From Lentisphaeraceae bacterium (GTDB lineage: Bacteria > Verrucomicrobiota > Kiritimatiellia > RFP12 > UBA1067): a stretch of 14,409 bases of DNA. Location: assembly GCA_004551905.1 (NCBI GenBank), contig SFPL01000082.1, positions 1 to 14,409 of the forward strand, written 5' to 3'. Every line of letters begins with the position of its first letter. Position 1 is the stretch's first letter. The notes under the pieces were generated by a model. That model ran no database searches. It worked only from the letters and a program-made list of their open reading frames with translations, and was not told the origin of the DNA. Made by a program: the position numbers and the translations under genes. This document shows positions 7,407 to 14,308 of the stretch, one piece after another.

Positions 7407-8877
7407 CCCCGCCTTCCAGTAGCCAACGCAACACTCGTTGTGTAGCATAGTCAGGCAAGTACTTTCTGCGGAACAGCGGCTCCTTCCCGAGGTCGATCTT
7501 CTCGATGCGCACGTTGCCCCAGCCGCACGGCAGGGCGAAGGCGATGACGTCGCCGGCTCGCTTCTTGTCGCCCTTCATTGTCTCGTCGATGCGGGCGCGG
7601 TCGATTTCCGGCGGAATCTCCGTCGGCAGCCCCGCCGCGGCAAAACGCGCCGCAAGCTCGGCCGGCCATCCCGCCGGGGCGAGCGCGCGCGCCGCGGCGA
7701 TGCGCGCCTCCTCGACGCAGCCAATCGCCACCGCCGCGCCGTGCGCCAGCGCATAGCCAGAGAGCTTCTCCACCGCGTGTCCGACCGTGTGGCCGCAGTT
7801 GAGCTTCATCCTGAGCCCCGTCCGCTCGAACGGATCTTCCTTCACGATGCCGACCTTCACCAACAGGTTCGCGGCGATCTCCGCCGCCGTCGGAACGGCG
7901 CCCTTCGCCGTCCCCTCGCCGGCGCGGACGCCCGCAATCACCTCGTGCTTGATCATCTCCGCCCTGCCGGCCGCGAGCAGCTCCTCCGGCAGCGTGGAGA
8001 GAAAGTCGGCGTCGACGACGACAAGCCGCGGAAAGTGGAACGCGCCCGCGAGATTCTTCCCCTCGGGCAGGTCGCAGCCGGTCTTGCCGCCGGTCGAAGC
8101 GTCCACCATCGCAAGCAGCGTCGTCGGCACGTTGATCCAGTCCATCCCACGCATCCAGGTCGCGGCGGCGAAGCCGGTCAGGTCACCGGTCACGCCGCCG
8201 CCGACCGCCGCCACCCGGTCGCGCCGCCCCAGCCCCGCCGCGGCAAACGCGCTCCAGAGCGAAGAGACGGTGCCGACGTTCTTGTGGCGCTCGCCGGAGG
8301 GAATGGACGCGACCAGCCGTGCGCCGCCGTCGCCGAACAGCCCGGGATACAGCCGCGCCACCGTCTCGTCCGCCGCCGCGCGCTCGCCCGCGAGCACCGC
8401 GCCCGCGATACCGCGCCCGACCACCACCAGCGAGTTGCCGAGGTCGAACCATCCCTCGATCCGCAGCGGAAACGACGCGTAGTGCGCCGCGCGCTCACGG
8501 GCGCGGTCGCCGAGCGGACGCGACCCCGGCGCCGTGCCGAGCCGCCGCTGAAGCTCCTCGTCGGACGGCGTGCGCAGGCAAAAGACCTCGCCTGCGCGCT
8601 CGCAGAGCCAGCGGTTCGCGTCGCGCAGCAGCGAACCGCCGCCCAGCGACACGACCGCCGCGCCATCCGCCGCGCAGACCGCCGCGAGCGCGGCGGCTTC
8701 GCGGTCGCGGAAACCAGCCTCACCCTCGACCGCGAAGATCTCGGGGATCGACCGCCCGGCCGACGCGGCGATTTCCGCGTCGAGGTCGACGTGCCGCGCG
8801 TCCAGCGCCCCGGCGAGCAGTGCGCCCAGCGTGGTCTTGCCCGAGGCGGGCGCGCCGTAGAGAAAGATCTTCTTCAT
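7402..8877 (-). CDS. aroKB: Bifunctional shikimate kinase / 3-dehydroquinate synthase (AroK-AroB fusion)
   Basis: A 491-residue cytoplasmic enzyme for two shikimate-pathway steps. Residues 1-~140 are shikimate kinase: Walker A GAPASGKTT (8-16), DLDAE (31-35), FRDRE with Arg57, GGG (79-81), and lid/adenine region SRPLGDRARERAAHY. Residues ~145-460 are 3-dehydroquinate synthase: NAD-binding GGGVTGDLTGFAAATWMRG (226-244), DASTGGKTG (259-267), GKNLAGAFH, metal ligands Glu307 (RAEMIKH), His363 and His379, and catalytic His367 in CGHTVGHAVEK. All key residues of both domains are present. ATG 8877 overlaps the aroCDE stop as ATGA, implying translational coupling. AroK-AroB fusions are known in scattered bacteria (for example Thermotoga). 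The last ~30 residues (after NVRIEKID) extend past the usual AroB end into AT-richer sequence and may derive from the neighbouring intron fragment. Confidence 0.93.
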   Translation of the reverse strand: MKKIFLYGAPASGKTTLGALLAGALDARHVDLDAEIAASAGRSIPEIFAVEGEAGFRDREAAALAAVCAADGAAVVSLGGGSLLRDANRWLCERAGEVFCLRTPSDEELQRRLGTAPGSRPLGDRARERAAHYASFPLRIEGWFDLGNSLVVVGRGIAGAVLAGERAAADETVARLYPGLFGDGGARLVASIPSGERHKNVGTVSSLWSAFAAAGLGRRDRVAAVGGGVTGDLTGFAAATWMRGMDWINVPTTLLAMVDASTGGKTGCDLPEGKNLAGAFHFPRLVVVDADFLSTLPEELLAAGRAEMIKHEVIAGVRAGEGTAKGAVPTAAEIAANLLVKVGIVKEDPFERTGLRMKLNCGHTVGHAVEKLSGYALAHGAAVAIGCVEEARIAAARALAPAGWPAELAARFAAAGLPTEIPPEIDRARIDETMKGDKKRAGDVIAFALPCGWGNVRIEKIDLGKEPLFRRKYLPDYATQRVLRWLLEGGV

Positions 8878-11273
8878 GCGCCCCAGATCCTCCGCTGCGC
8901 CCGCGCCTGCGCCGCGAGCATCGTAAAGCCGTTCTCCACCCGGCAGCCCGCCGCCGCCGCGCGCTCCATCAGCGGCGTCGTCGCCGGCACATAGCGCAGG
9001 TCGTAGACGAGCTCGTTTCCGGAGAAGCGGTAGCCGGGAATCGGGTCGACCGGCGTCGCGTTGACGATGACATCGAACCCCGGCGGCGGCGTCTCGCGGT
9101 AGAACACCCTGAACTGCGCACCGAGCGTCGCGAGCGCGGCTTTCACCGCCTGCGCCGCGCCGCCGTCGCCAAGCACCGCCACGGTCCTGCCGCGCAGATC
9201 GCCAGCGAACGCCGAGAGCGCCTCGGCGAAGCCCGCGACATCAGTGTTGTAGCCGACGTACTTGCCGTGCTCGCGGGCAACGGTGTTGACCGCGCCGACC
9301 TTCTTCGCAAAGCCGTCGATCTTGTCCAGAAGCGGCATGATCTCGAGCTTGTGCGGGATCGTTACCGCCATCCCCTTCATCCCCGTCGCCTTCATAAAGG
9401 CCAGCGCCTCGCGCGCCGTCTTCGCCGGGAAGGGAACCATCACCGCGTCCTCGTCCTCCGCTGCGAACGCCGCGTTGTGGAGCTCGGGCGAGCGCGTCTT
9501 CTCGAGCGGCCAGCCGGTCACGCCGAAAAGCGCCGCGGACGGCGACACGGTGCGGAAGCGGTAGTCGCGCACCAGCTCGGACGGCGTCACGTGGCCGATT
9601 CCGTCGAGCCCGCCGACCGAGGCGTAGGTCCACGCCGAGCCGAGGCGCGACGCGAGGACCCGCGTCGCCAGCCCCTGCGCGCCCATCGCGCAGACGATGA
9701 AGCCGCCGCCGGAAACTCCGGCCATCTCGTCAAACACCTTTGTCACGTCGTCAAGGCCGCGCGGCATGAAGGCGACCTTCGCGATGTCGCCGCTCCTGCC
9801 GAGCTTCTTCAGCGTCACCGCCAGGTTCTTAACCGGACCGTTGAACTTGTGGAGCGACCGCACCACCTTCGTGCTGGCGGCGTGGGCAAGTCTCAGGAGC
9901 TTCTCGCCACCGAACCCCTCCTCGAAGTCCACATAGTCAAAACCACTCTTTGCGTTCTCCTTGACCGCCGCAGCCTTGGCGAAGGTGGTTGCGGCTAAAA
10001 CTTTTTCGAAGAACTTCGCCCGCTCGCCCTCGGCGCCCTTGTACGCTCCGCCGTCGCAGACGCGGCGGAAAGTCAGCACGGCCGGGACCTTCCACGAGGC
10101 CTCCTTCGCCAGCATCTCCGGGAACTCCGCGGCCTTCGCGCGCTCTTCTTTACGGAGCAGGTCGACGCGCAGCTCCACCATGTCGGCGAAGTAGCGCTGG
10201 GATCGGAACTGCCCGATATCCTCTTCCAAAGTCTTGCCGGTGAGCGGCAGGCAGATGCGCGGACGCGCCGCCTCGTCGGCGAGGACCGCTTCCATCACCG
10301 CGAGCGCCGTCGCCGCCTCCACCACCGGCACCGCTCTGAGCACAATGCACGGATCGTGCCGCCCCTTCATCTCGAGCCGCACCTGCTTCATTGTCCTGAG
10401 GTCCACCGAGTTCTGCCCCACGAACACGGTCGGGGTTGGACGCATCGCCACCGAGAACACCACCGGCATCCCGTAGGTGCGCCCGCCGAGGATTCCGCCC
10501 TGGCGCAGCGTGGCGGTGACGACCCGCCCGTCCTTGACGCAGAACCGGTCGTTGTACCTCGACCCCGACGTGGCGCAGACCGGCCGGTAGCCGGGCTTCT
10601 CGCCGAATACGACGCCCTTCACGCCGGGAATGCCGAACATCGCCGCGGAAATGCCAGCCTCGAGTCCCTCGAAGAGCGGACCGCCGAGCCCCGGCGGCAG
10701 CCCCTCGACCGAGCAGCCGACGACCCCGCCGACGGAATCGCCGCGCTCGCGCGCCTTCAAGACCTCCTTCTCATGGTCCTTCTCCGTGCCGCCGGAGACG
10801 TCGCCGATCGCCGCGATATGCGCGTGGACGGCGATGCCGCGCCGCGCCAGCCACTGCAGCGCGAGCGCGCCGGCGGCGCAGAGCGGCGCGGTGAGGCGGC
10901 CCGAGTTCTTGCCGCCGCCGGTCGGAATACGCCCCGTCTCGATCCACTGGCCGAAGTCGGCGTGGCCGGGACGCGGCACCGTGCGCTCCGCGCCATAGTC
11001 GCCGGGCCGCGCGTCGCAGTTCGCGATTTCGCCGCGGATGGTCCCTCCGCCGGTCACGCCGTCCGGCCCGATTCCCGAAACCCACTTCACCTCGTCCGCC
11101 TCGCGCCGCGCGGTGGAGAGCACGTCGCGCCCGGGCGCGCGGCGCGCCATGAACGCGGCGAGCGCGGACGCGTCCACGCGGAACCCGGCGGGAAAGCCGT
11201 CGAGCGAAAACGACATCTTCCGGGCGTGCGAAGCGCCGCGGATGTCGAGGCGGAGAAAACGACCGAAGCTCAT
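8874..11273 (-). CDS. aroCDE: Trifunctional chorismate synthase / 3-dehydroquinate dehydratase / shikimate dehydrogenase
   Basis: A 799-residue fusion of three shikimate-pathway enzymes. Chorismate synthase (1-~335): GASHA (13-17, family GESHG), RPGHAD with His104, TGGGKNSGR (118-126), QGGILGG (258-264), KGRHDPC (303-309). Type I dehydroquinase (~337-575): VELRVD (Glu368, Arg370), TFRR (Arg403), Schiff-base Lys499 in DIAKVAF, catalytic His475 in RSLHKF, Arg538 in GLATR; His561 stands where Gln236 is in the E. coli enzyme. Shikimate dehydrogenase (~580-799): KTRSPELHN, VTIPHK (Lys642), YNTD (Asp678), GDGGAAQA, MLAAQA. Linkers are almost absent, and each domain is shorter than usual; the AroE NADP domain is especially compact. 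The frame is open to 11444, but ATG 11273 begins the conserved N-terminus and overlaps the tyrA stop as ATGA. AroD-AroE fusion is known (Chlamydia, plants); I know of no common AroC-AroD-AroE protein. Confidence 0.92.
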   Translation of the reverse strand: MSFGRFLRLDIRGASHARKMSFSLDGFPAGFRVDASALAAFMARRAPGRDVLSTARREADEVKWVSGIGPDGVTGGGTIRGEIANCDARPGDYGAERTVPRPGHADFGQWIETGRIPTGGGKNSGRLTAPLCAAGALALQWLARRGIAVHAHIAAIGDVSGGTEKDHEKEVLKARERGDSVGGVVGCSVEGLPPGLGGPLFEGLEAGISAAMFGIPGVKGVVFGEKPGYRPVCATSGSRYNDRFCVKDGRVVTATLRQGGILGGRTYGMPVVFSVAMRPTPTVFVGQNSVDLRTMKQVRLEMKGRHDPCIVLRAVPVVEAATALAVMEAVLADEAARPRICLPLTGKTLEEDIGQFRSQRYFADMVELRVDLLRKEERAKAAEFPEMLAKEASWKVPAVLTFRRVCDGGAYKGAEGERAKFFEKVLAATTFAKAAAVKENAKSGFDYVDFEEGFGGEKLLRLAHAASTKVVRSLHKFNGPVKNLAVTLKKLGRSGDIAKVAFMPRGLDDVTKVFDEMAGVSGGGFIVCAMGAQGLATRVLASRLGSAWTYASVGGLDGIGHVTPSELVRDYRFRTVSPSAALFGVTGWPLEKTRSPELHNAAFAAEDEDAVMVPFPAKTAREALAFMKATGMKGMAVTIPHKLEIMPLLDKIDGFAKKVGAVNTVAREHGKYVGYNTDVAGFAEALSAFAGDLRGRTVAVLGDGGAAQAVKAALATLGAQFRVFYRETPPPGFDVIVNATPVDPIPGYRFSGNELVYDLRYVPATTPLMERAAAAGCRVENGFTMLAAQARAQRRIWGA

Positions 11274-12094
11274 TTTAGCCCCTTTCCGAACTGAGCCTTC
11301 GCGGCGACGCCCTCCTCGAGCGCACGGCGGAGGCGGCCGCGGTCGTTGTCCTTCAGCGCGGCGAGGAAGTCGTCGAGCCGCCCGACGTAGCGCTCCAGCA
11401 CCGGCACGAGCGCGGCGCGGTTGGAGAGAAAAAGCTCCGTCCATATCTCCGGATCCGGCGCGCCGACGCGGGCCATGTCGCGGAAGCTGCCGGCGGAGAA
11501 GCCGACGTGGCCGCGCGCCAGGTCCTCGCGCACGTAGGCGGAGGAGATGAGGTGGCAGAGCTGGCTCGTAAAGGCAATCATCTCGTCGTGGTGCGCGGCG
11601 GAAGTGACCACCACGCGCGCGAAGCCGAGGGAGAGGAAGTAGCGCTCGAGCACGGCCGGGACGGACGCGGCGGCGTCCGGCGGCACCAGGATCATCGAGG
11701 CGCCGTCAAACAGGGTGGCGAGGGAGTTGGCGTAGCCGGAAACCTCGCGTCCGGCCATCGGATGACCGCCGATGAAGCTCCAGCCGCCGGTTCCGTTGGG
11801 GAAGGCCGCGGCGAATTCGTCCATGATCCGGCGCTTGACGCCGGCAATGTCGACCACGACCGCGCCGCGGCGGAACTCGCCGGCGTGGTCGCGCATCCAC
11901 GGCACTACTGCGGCAGGTGGCAGGCAGACGAGCACCAGGTCGGCATCGGCCAGGCCGGCGCCGCCGTCGCCGTGGTGCAGCGTCGCGACTTCGTAGCCGG
12001 CGCGTCTCGACGCCTTCTCGAAGGAGCCGCCGATGAGACCAAGCCCCACCACCGCCACCTTGCGCACGCTGTTCTCGCCTGATTCTCCCTGCAT
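11270..12094 (-). CDS. tyrA: Prephenate dehydrogenase
   Basis: A 274-residue cytoplasmic enzyme that oxidatively decarboxylates prephenate to 4-hydroxyphenylpyruvate, the tyrosine branch after chorismate. Visible are the NAD-binding VAVVGLGLIGGS (13-24), VVVDIAGVK, the catalytic-histidine stretch GGHPMAGRE with His111, and the helical dimerisation part with HHDEMIAFTSQLCHL and GSFRDMARV. The SQLxH form, instead of SHLPH, is common in Gram-positive-type TyrA and is not a defect. There is no chorismate mutase or ACT domain, so feedback control by tyrosine through ACT is unlikely. The frame is open upstream to 12256 inside the xylanase gene. ATG 12094 is chosen because AGGGA lies just before it, 5 nt after the xylanase stop; a GTG nine codons later is possible. 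The stop overlaps aroCDE as ATGA, placing it at the head of the aromatic operon. Confidence 0.93.
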   Translation of the reverse strand: MQGESGENSVRKVAVVGLGLIGGSFEKASRRAGYEVATLHHGDGGAGLADADLVLVCLPPAAVVPWMRDHAGEFRRGAVVVDIAGVKRRIMDEFAAAFPNGTGGWSFIGGHPMAGREVSGYANSLATLFDGASMILVPPDAAASVPAVLERYFLSLGFARVVVTSAAHHDEMIAFTSQLCHLISSAYVREDLARGHVGFSAGSFRDMARVGAPDPEIWTELFLSNRAALVPVLERYVGRLDDFLAALKDNDRGRLRRALEEGVAAKAQFGKGLK

Positions 12095-12099
12095 ATTCC

Positions 12100-13512
12100 C
12101 TAGACCGTGATCTCGATCCTGTCCGCGAAGTCGGGGTTGAGCCGGAACTCCTGCTTCACCGTCCTGCCGTTGGCCGTCGCCTCCAGCTCGTAGGTGCCGT
12201 GGAACCCGCGGAACGAGAACTGGCCGCCGACGTCGCGCTCGAAGTTGGTGCGCCACTGCTTCCCGAAGAGGTCCCGGACCACCTGGTAGGCCGGCTTGGG
12301 CGTCATGTCGAAGCGGCAGAGACCGCCGTAGTACATGTTCTCGCCGCAGGAGAAGTCGCCGGGTTTCGCGAACGCCGCGTAGCCGTCGGGCAGGTTCCAG
12401 TAGATGATTGCCTTCATCGCGCGGTGGGAGAACCAGATGCGGTAGAGCGTGCGGAGGATCTCCGCCTGCGTCTCCTCGTCGCCCGGCTCTTCAGAATAGG
12501 CGGGAATCGTGATCTCGGTTATCTGCAGGGGCCTGCCGAGCTTCGCGTAGGTGTCCATCACGTCAAAAAGGCGCATCGGGTCGTAGTAGTCCCGGGTCTT
12601 CTTGATGACGTCCTCCGCGCCGCCCTTGTGGAACATGTGGAACTGCAGCCCGACGCCGTCGATCCGCGCGCCCTTGAGGAGCGCCCGCTCGATCTGCATG
12701 TAGTAGCGGCTCCGGTCGCGATGGTAGCCGCTGGACCAGACGCCAGCATACTCGTTGATGATGAGCTCGTTCGCGGGGAAGTACTTCTCGGCTGTCTTGA
12801 AGCTCCACTCGATGAAGTCGTCCTGCTGGTAGAAGTTGCTTCCGCGGAAGTTGGTTCCCCAGAAAGTCTCGTTGGTCACCTCCCACATCCTGATGCGCCG
12901 TGCATAGCGCTCGGCGAGTTCGCGCATCCGCTTCTCGAGCAGGCTCTTCTCCTTGAAGATGTCGCCCTTCGCCCATTGCGGGGTGAAGTTGGCGTAGTTG
13001 AGGATGTGGCACTTCGGCTCGATGCCGTTCCGCTCGCACCAGTCGATGCAGAGGTCGGTCGGCGGACGGCGGTAGATGCGGGGCGAGTCGGCCGCGTAGC
13101 GGGGCTTGCCCGGCTCGGGCTCGAGGTCCTCCCAGTAGAACGGCACCGTCGCCAGGTTGAACGCCGCGGCGAAATGCTCCTTGTACGCCTCGTTCTTCTC
13201 CTTGGAGTCGACGATCTCGTCCAGCATGAAGAGGTCGGCGCCGTACTTGAAGTCGTGGGTCTTCTGCGTCACCTTGAGGTGCACGTTCTCGAGGATCTTG
13301 CCGTCCTTGTCCTTGAAGGTGAAGAGCATCGGCCCCTTGCGGTTGAGCTCGATGCCGGCCTCGACGCGTGCATTGGTCTCCTCGGCCATCAGCCGGAAGA
13401 GGCGCATGACGCCGTCGCGGTCGTACTTCATGGCGGCGGCGAGCGCGCCCGGCATCCCGCAGGTGGCCGCCAGCATGACCGAATTCCAGAGAAACTCCCT
13501 TCGCGTGTTCAT
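12100..13512 (-). CDS. Tat-exported GH10 endo-1,4-beta-xylanase
   Basis: A 470-residue retaining xylanase. The N-terminus has a twin-arginine signal (TRREFL, Arg4-Arg5, then a hydrophobic stretch to about ALAAA, residue 27), so export in folded form is expected. Residues ~50-97 form the beta-rich segment (ILENVHLKVTQKTHDFKYGA) seen before many GH10 barrels. The catalytic barrel has WEVTNETFW with acid/base Glu215, GLQFHMF, nucleophile Glu333 in QITEITIPAY, and IIYWNLPDG. A short beta domain (430-470) ends the protein. Both catalytic glutamates are present. AGGAGA lies just before ATG 13512, and an extended -10 is 35 nt upstream. The gene is divergent from a XylR-type regulator remnant, an arrangement expected for xylan-responsive genes, and unusually sits 5 nt ahead of tyrA. 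Confidence 0.92.
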   Translation of the reverse strand: MNTRREFLWNSVMLAATCGMPGALAAAMKYDRDGVMRLFRLMAEETNARVEAGIELNRKGPMLFTFKDKDGKILENVHLKVTQKTHDFKYGADLFMLDEIVDSKEKNEAYKEHFAAAFNLATVPFYWEDLEPEPGKPRYAADSPRIYRRPPTDLCIDWCERNGIEPKCHILNYANFTPQWAKGDIFKEKSLLEKRMRELAERYARRIRMWEVTNETFWGTNFRGSNFYQQDDFIEWSFKTAEKYFPANELIINEYAGVWSSGYHRDRSRYYMQIERALLKGARIDGVGLQFHMFHKGGAEDVIKKTRDYYDPMRLFDVMDTYAKLGRPLQITEITIPAYSEEPGDEETQAEILRTLYRIWFSHRAMKAIIYWNLPDGYAAFAKPGDFSCGENMYYGGLCRFDMTPKPAYQVVRDLFGKQWRTNFERDVGGQFSFRGFHGTYELEATANGRTVKQEFRLNPDFADRIEITV

Positions 13513-13547
13513 AGTCTCCTTTGCCGTATCCTCGTTCCGTTGCGCGT

Positions 13548-13556
13548 ATTATACCA
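13548..13556 (-). promoter_or_regulatory. Extended -10 promoter of the xylanase / aromatic operon
   Basis: TGGTATAAT on the minus strand is a perfect extended -10 element (TGnTATAAT). It ends 35 nt before ATG 13512, leaving room for a short leader with the AGGAGA site. No TTGACA-like -35 is present: that position falls in the heptamer repeats at 13561-13588. Extended -10 promoters can work without a -35 or with an activator. The decayed XylR-type regulator next door would be the natural activator. Confidence 0.55.
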
Positions 13557-13560
13557 TATT

Positions 13561-13588
13561 CGTGGTTCGTGGTTCGTGTCTCGTGGCT
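13561..13588. repeat. Four tandem heptamers (CGTGGTT type)
   Basis: CGTGGTT, CGTGGTT, CGTGTCT and CGTGGCT follow each other without gaps. The last two differ from the first by two and one bases. The array occupies the -35 and upstream region of the xylanase promoter on the other strand. It may be an expandable simple repeat that alters promoter geometry, or a piece of a dispersed intergenic repeat. No coding function. Confidence 0.55.
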
Positions 13589-13595
13589 CGGGGGT

Positions 13596-13614
13596 CTGGG
13601 GGCGCAGCCCCCAG
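13596..13614. repeat. Perfect 8-bp stem hairpin with GCA loop
   Basis: CTGGGGGC, GCA, GCCCCCAG form a very stable stem-loop between the divergent xylanase gene and the regulator remnant. It is not followed by a T-run on either strand, so it is unlikely to be an intrinsic terminator. An octamer, CCTCTGTG, occurs twice in tandem just to the right (13622-13637). Together with the heptamers the gap looks like a mosaic of small intergenic repeats. The type of sequence suggests dispersed copies elsewhere in the genome, which cannot be tested here. Confidence 0.5.
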
Positions 13615-13636
13615 ATAAAAACCTCTGTGCCTCTGT

Positions 13637-14263
13637 GTGAGACAAAACTGCCGCGGGGACAATCCCAGATATGCTTACGCCTACAACGACATCACCGCCG
13701 CGAAAGTTCTCTCGGAGCTACACGCCCTGGGAGTCCAGGTGCCGGAGCAGGCGGCGGTCATTGGCGTCGACAACGACCCCGACATCTGCGAGAACACCCG
13801 TCCGCCGCTGTCAAGCGTCGACCCGGACTTCGAAGCGGCGGGACGGATGGCGGTCGAGGTGCTGTCCGCCGCCCTGTCCGAATGACGCAGAATCCCCATC
13901 CTCAAGTTCGGCGTCAGCGGTGTTGTCGAGCGCAGATCCACGCAGTCGGGCAAGACCGGCAGCCGCATGGTGTCGGAGGCGCGGGAAATCCTCAGGCGGC
14001 GCTACGGCGAACGGCTTTCACTGGAACTGATCGCCGGCGAGCTCAACATCTCGCCGAGGCTGCTCTCGCTGCGATTCCGCGAAATTACAGGCGGCACCGT
14101 CCACGCAGAACTTGAGGAGATCCGCCTGGCGGCCGCGCGGCGGATGCTCAAGTCGCGCACGCTGCCGGTCAAGGCCGTCGCCTCGGACTGCGGCTTTCCG
14201 TCGCTCGAGAACTTCTACCGCCGCTACCGCCGCCGCTACGGCACTACCCCTCGCAGCGCATAA
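13637..14263 (+). pseudogene. XylR-type AraC-family regulator, 5'-truncated with in-frame TGA
   Basis: Two segments in the same frame make up the C-terminal half of a XylR-like activator. The first (recognisable from about 13662) is the end of a LacI-like ligand-binding domain: AYNDITAAKVLSELHALG, VPEQAAVIGVDNDP, PPLSSVDPDFEAAGRMAV. It stops at TGA 13883-13885. Without a shift, the frame continues RRIPILKFGVSGVVERRST, the usual linker, into a complete AraC DNA-binding domain with two helix-turn-helix units (LSLELIAGELNISPRLLSLRF and LPVKAVASDCGFPSLENFYRRY, 14013-14226). The N-terminal part of the ligand domain is absent, and repeats occupy its place. A single base change (for example GGA to TGA) explains the stop. 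The DNA-binding part could still be made from ATG 13967, but no ribosome binding site is seen. It is divergent from the GH10 gene that such a regulator would control. Confidence 0.8.
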
Positions 14264-14308
14264 AGTCGCAGGGTCTTGTCTAATCGGATTTTGGTAGACT
14301 ACCCTACT

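Noticed and set aside
7438..8994. 518-codon and neighbouring long plus-strand open frames (also 8319-9998 and 10356-11294)
   Set aside because: Shadows of the aro fusion genes produced by high GC at third positions; arginine- and alanine-rich without motifs.
12199..14115. 638-codon open frame on the plus strand
   Set aside because: Antisense to the GH10 gene and then part of the regulator region in another frame; composition is biased toward V, E, R, L and H as expected of an antisense frame in GC-rich DNA, and it has no family resemblance.
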